In this document: positions 1 through 5,237 of the stretch, piece after piece | Layout: each line of letters starts with the position of its first letter | Numbering within the stretch: position 1 is the stretch's first letter | NCBI GenBank assembly: GCA_003153855.1 | Contig: PMBM01000053.1 | Span: 7,813 to 13,713, forward strand | Length of the DNA: 5,901 nucleotides | Source: Propionibacteriaceae bacterium | Lineage (GTDB): Bacteria; Actinomycetota; Actinomycetes; Propionibacteriales; Propionibacteriaceae | Reading direction: 5' to 3' | Notes under the pieces: generated by a model | Database searches by the model: none | The model's input: the letters and a program-made list of their open reading frames with translations, nothing else | What the model was told of the DNA's origin: nothing | Made by a program: the position numbers and the translations under genes

Positions 1-1
1 G

Positions 2-619
2 GCCAAGACGACCGCCGCGCAAGCGGCGAGCGACGCGCACGCACAGGCCGCGAGCCTCCTGGCCGACGCCACGACCCAGCATGCCGCCGCCACGAAGCAG
101 CTGGCCGAGGAGACGGGGGCCGCCGCGCAGATCCGGGCGGCAGCCGGACAGGACGCCGAGAACGTACGGATCCAGGCTGTACGGGAGGCCGAGCAGCACC
201 TCGCGGCGACCCGGGCAGCAGGCGCCCAGCTTCGTGCACGGCTCGACGCCGAGGCCGAACGGCGCAAGGACCAGCTTGTCGCCGAGATCGCCGCCCTCGC
301 CAACCAGAAGAAGGCCATTCAGACCCAGCTCAGCCAGATCGTGGGCATCGGACGCCAGGCGGCGGTCGCCAGGAGCGACGAGACCGAGACGGAATGGCCC
401 AGCGCCCTGTACCCGCAGGATGAGGACCTTCCCGCCGCAACCGAGGAGTCCGAGCCCTCCGCAGCGAAGGCTGCCAAGCGCAAGCCACGTACGAAGCAGG
501 CACCTGGGCCTGAGGACACCGACGTCGAGCAGCCCCCCGACGGCGAGCCCGTCGACGATGGCGACTCCCCCGACGACGACGTGGAACGAACTGTGATCCG
601 CGAGAGAGAGAATCAATGA
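2..619 (+). CDS. C-terminal part of a coiled-coil protein (5' end outside window)
   Basis: The frame is open from the window edge to TGA 617-619, giving 205 visible residues. Residues 1 to about 125 are rich in Ala, Glu, Gln and Arg with heptad-like spacing, as expected of a long coiled coil, ending in a segment containing NQKKAIQTQLSQI. A low-complexity tail follows: a basic cluster (KAAKRKPRTK, about 157-166) and then a very acidic stretch (about 170-197). There is no visible signal peptide, membrane helix or catalytic motif. The alternating basic and acidic tail suggests a disordered region. Long Ala/Glu coiled coils of this kind occur in actinobacterial DivIVA-like and scaffold proteins, but without the N-terminus I cannot assign a family. 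The stop overlaps the ATG of the next gene (ATGA 616-619), so the two are probably co-translated and may act together at the membrane. The reading frame is confident; the function is unknown. Confidence 0.8.
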   Translation, partial: AKTTAAQAASDAHAQAASLLADATTQHAAATKQLAEETGAAAQIRAAAGQDAENVRIQAVREAEQHLAATRAAGAQLRARLDAEAERRKDQLVAEIAALANQKKAIQTQLSQIVGIGRQAAVARSDETETEWPSALYPQDEDLPAATEESEPSAAKAAKRKPRTKQAPGPEDTDVEQPPDGEPVDDGDSPDDDVERTVIRERENQ

Positions 620-1881
620 CGCAGGGCGAAGTCCCAGAACCCGTGGTCGAGGATCAGGCCGAGAACATCCCGGTCCTCGGAGTCGACGCGAGCGCGGAGA
701 CGCAAGCGGCCGTCGAAGGCCACAGCACCGGCTCGCGGTTCCAGTGGCCCGTCACGGCTCTGCGTCGCATGACCACGCGACACCTGGCCAATGACCCTGT
801 GGAGGTCGTGACCCCTCCGCCGCCGCCGGCGCCCAGCCAGAGCGCGACCGACATCACCATCAGGCAGCCTTTCGCGTTCGGCTTCTACGCCACCATCGGT
901 GCGCTGGTCGCGATCGGGTTGGCGTATGCGCTGATCTCCCTGAAAGCCATCCTCCTCATCGTCGTGCTGAGCCTGTTCATCGCCTTGGGGCTCAACCCGA
1001 TGGTCGAGTGGCTCACCAAACACCGGCTTCCTCGCGGCCTCGCGGTGGTCGCTGTGATGCTCGGCGTGCTGGTCGTGGTCGGCCTCGGAGCCACCGCCCT
1101 GCTCCCTGTCGTGACCGACCAGGCGACAGCTCTGTACAAGAACGCCCCGACCTACATCCAGGCGATGCGCGAGAACCAGCAGATCGCCAACCTCGACGCG
1201 CAGTACCACTTCATCACCCGCTTGCAGGACCTGCTGACGAACGGCAACCTGCTCAACACCCTGTGGAACGGACTGCTGGGATCCGCCGCGGTCGTGGCGA
1301 ACGCCCTGTTCTCGCTGATCGTGACGGTGGTGCTCACGGCGTACTTCCTCAGCAGCCTTCCCGCGATCAAGACCACCATCTATCTGCTCTCCCCAGCATC
1401 GCGCAGGCCTCGCGCCAAGTACCTCGCCGACGAGATGTTCACCCGGATCGGCGGCTACGTCACGGGCATGACGATCGACGTCGCCATCGCGGGAGTCGTG
1501 TTCTTCATCTTCCTGTCGTTCGTCGGGCTCCCCCAGTACGCGCTTGCGCTGGCGTTCATGGTCGCGCTCCTCACGTACATCCCGCTCATCGGCGGCATCA
1601 CGAACATCATCGTCGTCAGCCTCATCGGCCTGTCGGTGAGCCCGCCGGTCGCACTCGTCTGCCTCGCCTTCTGCATCCTGTACCAGCAGTTCGACACGTA
1701 CTTCACGCAGCCACGACTCATGGCTCGCCAGGTGAAGGTGCCGGGCGCGCTCGTCGTGGTCGCGGCCCTCGCAGGCGGCACCACGCTGGGAATCCCCGGT
1801 GCCGTCATGGCCGTACCGGTCGCTGCTGCGCTGTTGCTCGTCTACCGGGAGGTCATCCTCCCGGCGCTCGACGCCCGCTGA
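616..1881 (+). CDS. AI-2E family transporter-like membrane protein (PF01594)
   Basis: This 421-residue protein belongs to the AI-2E transporter/PerM family of inner-membrane proteins. Some members export autoinducer-2 or act as ion antiporters, but most have no proven substrate. Residues 1-82 form a hydrophilic, presumably cytoplasmic extension with a proline run (PPPPPAP, 67-73). Paired hydrophobic helices follow at about 87-107 and 109-127, then the family's GLNPMVEWL region (125-133) and a helix at about 141-164. A polar region (about 165-220) is followed by further helices at about 222-247, 286-303, 306-325, 328-358 and 376-410. The YIPLIGG motif (321-327) and the QPRLM segment (365-369) are typical of the family's C-terminal half. 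The size matches the family apart from the long N-terminal extension. The ATG overlaps the upstream stop, implying translational coupling to the coiled-coil protein. The family call is firm; the substrate is unknown, and AI-2 transport should not be assumed. Confidence 0.93.
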   Translation: MTQGEVPEPVVEDQAENIPVLGVDASAETQAAVEGHSTGSRFQWPVTALRRMTTRHLANDPVEVVTPPPPPAPSQSATDITIRQPFAFGFYATIGALVAIGLAYALISLKAILLIVVLSLFIALGLNPMVEWLTKHRLPRGLAVVAVMLGVLVVVGLGATALLPVVTDQATALYKNAPTYIQAMRENQQIANLDAQYHFITRLQDLLTNGNLLNTLWNGLLGSAAVVANALFSLIVTVVLTAYFLSSLPAIKTTIYLLSPASRRPRAKYLADEMFTRIGGYVTGMTIDVAIAGVVFFIFLSFVGLPQYALALAFMVALLTYIPLIGGITNIIVVSLIGLSVSPPVALVCLAFCILYQQFDTYFTQPRLMARQVKVPGALVVVAALAGGTTLGIPGAVMAVPVAAALLLVYREVILPALDAR

Positions 1882-1884
1882 CGC

Positions 1885-2586
1885 CTAGAACAGACGGTCC
1901 TCGCTGCTGTCGTCGAGGCCCCGAAGGGCGTCGTAGTCGACCGTGACGACGCTGATCCCGCGATCGGCGGCAAGCACGCGCGCCTGAGGCTTGACCTGCT
2001 GCGCGGCCAGCACGCCGCTGAGCGTCGCGAAGCGCGGCTCCCGCCGCATGAGCTCGAGGTAGCGGGTCAGCTGCTCCACGCCGTCGATCTCTCCGCGCCG
2101 CTTCACCTCGATCGCCACGTAGCCGCCGGTGGCGTCGCGACAGACCAGGTCCACGGGTCCGATCGGTGTGTAGTACTCGCGCTGTACGAGGGTCCAGCCC
2201 TCGCCGAGCGCCGAGGGGTTCTCCGCCAGGAGCGCCTGCAGATGCTTCTCGACACCGTCCTTCTGCAGCCCGGGGTCAAGGCCGAGGTCATGGCTCGAGT
2301 CGTGGAGCACCTCGGCGATGGTGATCTGGAGCGTGTCCCCCGAGGTGTTCCGCACCTCCCACACCTCGCTCACCGCCTGCGCGACGTCCGTGGCCGCCTC
2401 CCCCGCCACTCGTACCGTCAAAGTGCACGGCGCACTCATCCAGTTGAGGGGCTTGTACGCCTTGTCGTCGGCGTGGACGGACACGGACCCGTCGGCCTTG
2501 ACCACGAGGAGCCTCGGCGCCATCGGGAGATGAGCTGTCAGCTTCCCGGCATAGTCGACCTGGCAGCGAGCGATCACGAGGCGCAC
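1885..2586 (-). CDS. nucS: Mismatch-specific endonuclease NucS (EndoMS)
   Basis: The 233-residue product closely resembles actinobacterial NucS/EndoMS. This enzyme cuts both strands at mismatches and provides the non-canonical mismatch repair of actinobacteria and archaea that lack MutS/MutL. The N-terminal DNA-binding and dimerisation half carries [20 protein letters not shown] (19-38) and the segment [11 protein letters not shown] (44-54). The RecB-like nuclease half has GPVDLVCRD (143-151) with the metal-binding Asp146, then [20 protein letters not shown] (158-177) with Glu160 and Lys162 of the D-(E)xK site. The last residues, EDRLF, match the conserved C-terminal clamp-interaction tail of this family. 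All key residues are present and the length is usual, so the gene looks intact. The start is GTG 2584-2586, which gives the expected [12 protein letters not shown] beginning. No Shine-Dalgarno precedes it, but TACGTT lies 6 nt upstream, which suggests a leaderless mRNA. Its stop is 3 bp from the stop of the convergent membrane gene. Confidence 0.97.
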   Translation of the reverse strand: MRLVIARCQVDYAGKLTAHLPMAPRLLVVKADGSVSVHADDKAYKPLNWMSAPCTLTVRVAGEAATDVAQAVSEVWEVRNTSGDTLQITIAEVLHDSSHDLGLDPGLQKDGVEKHLQALLAENPSALGEGWTLVQREYYTPIGPVDLVCRDATGGYVAIEVKRRGEIDGVEQLTRYLELMRREPRFATLSGVLAAQQVKPQARVLAADRGISVVTVDYDALRGLDDSSEDRLF

Positions 2587-2700
2587 CCGGACAACGTACT
2601 GTCACGCCCCCTGGTCTGTCGCTTCGGCCCGAGTGGCGGGCTCGTCCACGTCGCCAAGGCTCCCGAACCACAGGTGAAAACCCTCGATCTGCCGACCTCG
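2587..2700. other. Gap between PF04008-gene stop and nucS start
   Basis: These 114 bp separate two genes on the same strand. They hold the nucS promoter candidate and a weak 5-bp hairpin (GCCCG 2627-2631, CGGGC 2637-2641, loop of 5) with no U-tract. I see no convincing terminator, so read-through from the upstream operon into nucS is possible. Confidence 0.4.
2593..2622 (-). promoter_or_regulatory. Candidate leaderless promoter of nucS
   Basis: On the minus strand TACGTT (2598 to 2593) fits the actinobacterial -10 pattern TANNNT and ends 6 nt before the GTG start. Transcription would therefore begin at or next to the start codon. GCGACA, about 18 nt further upstream (2622 to 2617), shares four of six bases with the -35 consensus. 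There is no purine-rich ribosome site before the GTG, which fits leaderless translation. This is inferred from pattern only. Confidence 0.4.
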
Positions 2701-3198
2701 TCAGAGCTTGTAGCCGATCGTGCGCAGGAGCGCCCGTCGGGCGGCGACGTCCTCGTCGGTCTCGACGCCGATCGGTGGCTGACCGTCGACCACGCCGACC
2801 ACGCCGCGGCCCCGCGGAGTGACGGCGACCAGGATGTCCACGGGGTTCGCACTGGCGCAGAAGATCGTGCACACCTCCGGAACGGCCTTGACCGGGTTCA
2901 GGACATTCAGCGGGAAGCCGTTCCGCAGCAGGATCACGAAGGTGTGGCCGGCGCCGATGGCGGACGCGTTCCGGGTCGCCATGTCCACCAGATCAGGGTC
3001 GTTCCCGGAGCGACGAACCAGCCGCTGGCCAGACGCCTCGCAGAAGGCGACTCCGAAGAGGAGCGAGGGGCTGACTCCGACCAGGGCCTCGTGGAGGTCA
3101 TCCACCGTCTTGATGAAGTGGGCTTGCCCCACGATGACATTCACATCGTCGGGCTTGTCGATGGGCACTACGTCCCAGGACAACGTCGTCTCGGTCAT
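2701..3198 (-). CDS. Adenosine-specific kinase family protein (PF04008)
   Basis: The 165-residue soluble protein matches the PF04008 family, named 'adenosine specific kinase' after an archaeal crystal structure that binds adenosine and AMP and carries a modified, apparently phosphorylated histidine. In-vivo function is unproven in any organism I know of. Recognisable blocks are VNVIVGQAHFIKTVDDLHEA (19-38) with conserved His28, FGVAFCEASGQRLVRRSGND (48-67), GAGHTFVILLRNGFPLNVLN (82-101), then VPEVCTIFCASANPVDILV (106-124) and GVVGVVDG (132-139). These cover essentially the whole family, so the gene appears complete. ATG 3196-3198 overlaps the upstream stop as TGATG; two in-frame GTG codons directly before it (3199-3201, 3202-3204) are possible longer starts. 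No good Shine-Dalgarno is visible, so translation probably depends on coupling to the membrane gene. The family is best known from archaea and thermophiles. The partner membrane protein and TetR control suggest an inducible role, which is inference. Confidence 0.9.
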   Translation of the reverse strand: MTETTLSWDVVPIDKPDDVNVIVGQAHFIKTVDDLHEALVGVSPSLLFGVAFCEASGQRLVRRSGNDPDLVDMATRNASAIGAGHTFVILLRNGFPLNVLNPVKAVPEVCTIFCASANPVDILVAVTPRGRGVVGVVDGQPPIGVETDEDVAARRALLRTIGYKL

Positions 3199-3671
3199 CA
3201 CCACATCGTGTCACGGCCGGTTTCAGCTCGCTCCATCGTGTCGACGAGCGGGGGCTGGGACATGGTCCCGGACGACCCCTGGCGCCACGCCACACCCTCT
3301 GACGGACGCCGAGCCCATACAGACCAGATGATGAAGGCCAGGCAGGCGAGCTCCACGCACGCGAAGAAGATCGCGTGCGGGAACGCGGTTCCACCCTCGA
3401 CCACGAATGCCGCGGTGACCACTGCGGCCACCGTGTTGACCCATCGGTTGGCCACCGGCTTCAAGATCCGAGCCACGAAGATCATCGCGATGGGGATCTC
3501 CAGGAGCAGGGCGAACACCAGGAGAACCGGTTGCGTGATCTGGACACCCATCTCCCCCGCCCACAGCTTCTGCATGAATCCAGGAATCTCGAACGCGAGG
3601 ATGTCCGCATAGATCATGTTCACCATGACCACGATCCACAGGGTTGAGATCCTTGTCCCAATGTTGCTCAT
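3198..3671 (-). CDS. DUF6326-type four-helix membrane protein
   Basis: This is a 157-residue integral membrane protein of unknown function. Its opening, MSNIGTRISTLWIVVMVNMI, resembles small actinobacterial proteins annotated as DUF6326; I recall that family from memory and cannot check it here. Four hydrophobic segments are visible at about 10-28, 46-70, 78-95 and 98-119, with a loop containing PGFMQKLWAGEMG between the first two. A polar tail (about 121-157) has no obvious domain. The start chosen is ATG 3669-3671 because AGGAGG lies 6 nt upstream (3678-3683); an upstream in-frame GTG at 3702-3704 lies inside the leader hairpin and is unlikely. The stop TGA shares its A with the ATG of the PF04008 gene, so the two form a coupled operon. 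Paired palindromes upstream suggest repression by the divergent TetR protein. Transport, sensing or a membrane anchor for the adenosine-binding partner are all possible, and none is shown. Confidence 0.82.
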   Translation of the reverse strand: MSNIGTRISTLWIVVMVNMIYADILAFEIPGFMQKLWAGEMGVQITQPVLLVFALLLEIPIAMIFVARILKPVANRWVNTVAAVVTAAFVVEGGTAFPHAIFFACVELACLAFIIWSVWARRPSEGVAWRQGSSGTMSQPPLVDTMERAETGRDTMW

Positions 3672-3677
3672 CGCCAG

Positions 3678-3683
3678 CCTCCT
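3678..3683 (-). promoter_or_regulatory. Ribosome binding site of the DUF6326-type gene
   Basis: A perfect AGGAGG on the minus strand lies 6 nt before ATG 3669-3671. It fixes that start over the upstream in-frame GTG. Confidence 0.85.
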
Positions 3684-3696
3684 GACTGGATGATCC

Positions 3697-3718
3697 GCCC
3701 GCACGGCACCGTGCGGGC
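3697..3718. repeat. Perfect 10-bp inverted repeat in the leader of the membrane-gene operon
   Basis: GCCCGCACGG (3697-3706) and CCGTGCGGGC (3709-3718) are exact reverse complements around CA. In RNA this would form a GC-rich stem of about 9 bp with a 4-nt loop, 13 nt upstream of the AGGAGG site on the minus strand. No T-run follows on either strand and no gene reads into it, so it is not a normal terminator. It could be a structured 5' leader, a stability element or the operator of another dimeric regulator. Confidence 0.7.
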
Positions 3719-3724
3719 CCTCGT

Positions 3725-3741
3725 TACTAACAGTGTTAGTA
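3725..3741. promoter_or_regulatory. Operator O1: perfect palindrome, probable TetR site
   Basis: TACTAACA (3725-3732), a central G, and TGTTAGTA (3734-3741) form a perfect 17-bp palindrome in the tetR/membrane-gene gap. It matches O2 at 15 of 17 positions. A palindrome of this size next to a divergent TetR gene is the usual place for its own operator. It would cover the -10 region of the minus-strand promoter and the -35 region of the plus-strand one. Confidence 0.75.
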
Positions 3742-3764
3742 TCCTGCCTTCAGTCTCGTACTAA
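3736..3764. promoter_or_regulatory. Candidate overlapping divergent promoters inside O1/O2
   Basis: TTAGTA (3736-3741), a 17-nt spacer and TACTAA (3759-3764) have -35/-10 spacing on the plus strand. Because the hexamers are reverse complements, the minus strand reads the same TTAGTA, 17 nt, TACTAA. Each hexamer matches the sigma-70-like consensus at only about three of six bases, so the assignment rests on spacing and position. Predicted starts are near 3771 (plus) and 3729 (minus). Confidence 0.4.
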
Positions 3765-3775
3765 CGGTGTTAGCA
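3759..3775. promoter_or_regulatory. Operator O2: imperfect copy of O1
   Basis: TACTAACG (3759-3766), a central G, and TGTTAGCA (3768-3775) repeat O1 with two substitutions, which leave six of eight symmetric pairs. The centres of O1 and O2 are 34 bp apart, a little over three helical turns. The site overlaps the longest possible tetR start (GTG 3767) and the plus-strand -10 candidate, so it probably mediates autorepression. It would be expected to bind more weakly than O1. Confidence 0.7.
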
Positions 3776-4495
3776 TGTCAAGAACGCAGGGCACCGCTCC
3801 CGGAAGGGACATCCGAAGGAGGCGCCACGATCGCTGGGACAGCAGGCGGGAACAACGAACCCCGAGAGACGCTCCACCGGGATCGCGTGGTGCGCGCGGC
3901 GATGGACCTCGCAGACGAGACCGGGATCGAGTCGGTCACCATGCGGGCGCTGGGCCGGAGGCTGGGCGTCGAAGCGGCGTCGCTCTACAACCACGTCGCT
4001 GGTAAGGACGATCTGCTCGACGGCATGGTGGAGCTCGTGGTCGCGGAGATCGACCTTCCCTCCGGTGACGCCGGCTGGCAGGACGCCATGCGACGCCGGG
4101 CCGTTTCGGCACGAGCGGTGTTCGCCGTTCACCCGTGGGCCGCCGCGCTCATCGACTCCCGTGGACGGAGTGGCCCGAGCAGCCTGGAGTACGCGGATCG
4201 GGTCCTTGGAGTGCTGCTGCGCGCCGGGTTCTCCCCGGGAACAGCGGCAAACGCGTTTCTCGCGCTCGACAGCTACGTCTACGGATTCGAGAGGCAGCGC
4301 TCCAACATCGCGCCGGCTGACGACGAGGACTCCACCGCGGTGGCTCAGGAGGTCCTGTCAGCCATCCCCGAGGGGGCGTATCCCTCCTTGGCCCGCATCG
4401 CGACCGAGTACGCAGTCACCCCCTATGACGACGCCGCTGCCTTCGACTTCGGGCTCGGCCTGATCCTCGACAGCCTTGGGGCCCTGCTCGACTGA
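3767..4495 (+). CDS. TetR/AcrR-family transcriptional repressor
   Basis: The product is a one-component TetR-type regulator, 242 residues from GTG 3767. The N-terminal DNA-binding domain covers about 36-85: RDRVVRAAMDLADETGIESV, then the helix-turn-helix TMRALGRRLGVEAASLYNHV (58-77), with KDDLLDGM after it. The C-terminal part (about 100-242), with HPWAAALID, the GPSSLEYADRVLGVLL region and ALDSYVYGFERQ, resembles the TetR_C_1 ligand domain (PF02909); the ligand is not predictable. The gene diverges from the membrane/adenosine-binding operon and twin palindromes lie between them, so local repression and autorepression are likely. The start is uncertain. GTG 3767 lies within operator O2, and codons before about 3827 have A/T-rich third positions. 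The best Shine-Dalgarno, AAGGAGG (3816-3822), sits 7 nt before ATC 3830-3832, with ACG just ahead of it, and no ATG, GTG or TTG follows in frame until GTG 3887, inside helix 1. A start at 3830 would give 221 residues. Confidence 0.9.
   Translation: MLACQERRAPLPEGTSEGGATIAGTAGGNNEPRETLHRDRVVRAAMDLADETGIESVTMRALGRRLGVEAASLYNHVAGKDDLLDGMVELVVAEIDLPSGDAGWQDAMRRRAVSARAVFAVHPWAAALIDSRGRSGPSSLEYADRVLGVLLRAGFSPGTAANAFLALDSYVYGFERQRSNIAPADDEDSTAVAQEVLSAIPEGAYPSLARIATEYAVTPYDDAAAFDFGLGLILDSLGALLD
3816..3822 (+). promoter_or_regulatory. Strong Shine-Dalgarno before a non-standard tetR start
   Basis: AAGGAGG is the best ribosome site near the start of the regulator. The in-frame codons after it are ACG (3827-3829) and ATC (3830-3832); ATC has ideal 7-nt spacing. 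This marks the probable translation start even though no canonical start codon is present there. Confidence 0.55.
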
Positions 4496-4581
4496 GCTGG
4501 GATCGGGCCGGTTGGTGCGGACAGCGCCCGGCTTCCGACCGGTACCGGCTCGACATGCAACGGCGGTGCGTCGGGGCACCT
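4496..4581. terminator. Weak candidate bidirectional terminator region between convergent genes
   Basis: Two imperfect stems lie between the converging stops of tetR and the next gene. CCGGTTGG (4508-4515) can pair with CCGACCGG (4535-4542) with one G-U wobble and a 19-nt loop. GGTGC (4565-4569) can pair with GCACC (4576-4580) over a 6-nt loop. Neither has a T-run, so this is low-confidence support for termination. Confidence 0.25.
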
Positions 4582-5010
4582 TCAGTGTCTGGAAGGCATC
4601 CTTCGACCCAGGAGACCACCGAGCCCCCCGAGCACGACGAGGACCAGGAGGGAGACGATGCTGGGGACGGCAACGCTGCCGCCGAACACCAGCGTGACGC
4701 CCAGACCGAGAACGCCGGCCAGGACCCCCACGGCGAGACCATCCACCGCACCCGCCCGCGCGTCGCGCCGAGCGATCCAGAATGCCAGGAGCGGCGTCAG
4801 AACACGTTCGAGCCACGGCATTGCAGCCGGGCTCACCACCGCCGCGAAGTGGTTGATGGCCGACTGGTCGGGGAACCCTCGTGCTCGGAACGCCAGGATG
4901 AACGCGTCGACGATGATGGGCACGAACAGGAGCAGGAAGCTCCCTGCGATCACGGCGACACCGGCAACCAGTACGCGGCGCACCCGGGTCCCTTGCGAAG
5001 GTTGGTCCAC
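4582..5010 (-). CDS. Small four-helix membrane protein, unknown function
   Basis: The 142-residue product is not recognised. A short basic N-terminus (MDQPSQGTRVRR) precedes a long hydrophobic segment (about 13-40), followed by segments at about 53-79, 88-111 and 114-134, and an Arg-rich C-terminus (GRRMPSRH). This suggests a four-helix inner-membrane protein with cytoplasmic ends. Charged pairs in the middle (ARRDARAG, about 79-86) would sit in a cytoplasmic loop. Third-position GC is high, supporting real coding. The start GTG 5008-5010 has only a loose purine-rich sequence (GAGGCGGGCGGAGA) just upstream. The gene is convergent with tetR and separate from the divergent module, so there is no clear operon partner. 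It could be a lineage-specific hypothetical protein; no catalytic motif is visible. Confidence 0.65.
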   Translation of the reverse strand: MDQPSQGTRVRRVLVAGVAVIAGSFLLLFVPIIVDAFILAFRARGFPDQSAINHFAAVVSPAAMPWLERVLTPLLAFWIARRDARAGAVDGLAVGVLAGVLGLGVTLVFGGSVAVPSIVSLLVLVVLGGLGGLLGRRMPSRH

Positions 5011-5237
5011 TCTCCGCCCGCCTCTCTTCCTCCATCAGCGCAGAGACTCCGGCGAACGCCACACGGCTTCGATCTGGGGCCATCCAGCGTCGTGGATACC
5101 TCCGTGTCGTACCCGATCCACGCTACGCGCAGGACACTCCCGCGGCGGCTCAACCCCACAACTCGCACCCGCACGCCACCAATGGGGAGCGTCCTCCTGT
5201 GCCATGGAGCCTGATCGAGCACGGTATCGTCACGGTC
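5011..5237. other. Divergent intergenic region with an unassigned Shine-Dalgarno
   Basis: About 227 bp separate the membrane-protein start from the next plus-strand start. A perfect AGGAGG on the minus strand (5193-5198) has no assigned gene. Downstream of it, a minus-strand frame from about 5183 (ATT) or 5174 (GTG) stays open to 4950 and overlaps the N-terminus of the membrane gene. A 7-bp inverted repeat, CGTGGAT (5091-5097) and ATCCACG (5116-5122), has an 18-nt loop. A -10-like TATCGT lies at 5225-5230. None of this is proven functional. Confidence 0.35.
5225..5230 (+). promoter_or_regulatory. Candidate -10 of a leaderless promoter for the Cys/His protein
   Basis: TATCGT fits the TANNNT pattern and ends 7 nt before ATG 5238, so transcription could start at the A of the ATG. 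No Shine-Dalgarno precedes this ATG, and no clear -35 is visible. Confidence 0.4.

Noticed and set aside
81..596. Plus-strand frame of 171 residues, Arg/Pro/Ser-rich
   Set aside because: It is an out-of-frame shadow of the coiled-coil gene, which shows proper heptad-like composition and joins the next gene by ATGA.
613..1209. Minus-strand frame of 198 residues rich in Asp, His, Glu and Arg
   Set aside because: It is antisense to the AI-2E-type gene, and its composition is that of reverse-strand membrane-protein coding DNA.
1008..1946. Plus-strand frame of 312 residues
   Set aside because: It is a +1 shadow of the AI-2E-type gene and is Arg/His-rich without any domain.
2627..2641. Hairpin between the PF04008 gene and nucS as terminator
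   Set aside because: The stem is only 5 bp, with no U-tract, and such stems arise often by chance in GC-rich DNA.
2242..3612. Long plus-strand open frame (456 residues) across nucS, the PF04008 gene and the membrane gene
   Set aside because: It lies antisense to three minus-strand genes with clear family or membrane features, and its translation is His/Arg/Asp-rich low-complexity text typical of the reverse strand of GC-rich genes.
3697..3718. Hairpin as a rho-independent terminator
   Set aside because: No T-run follows on either strand, and both flanking genes read away from it.
4358..5083. Minus-strand frame of 241 residues over the small membrane gene and the tetR end
   Set aside because: Arg/Gly/Pro-rich shadow. 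The overlapping frame 4582-5010 has four clear hydrophobic segments instead.
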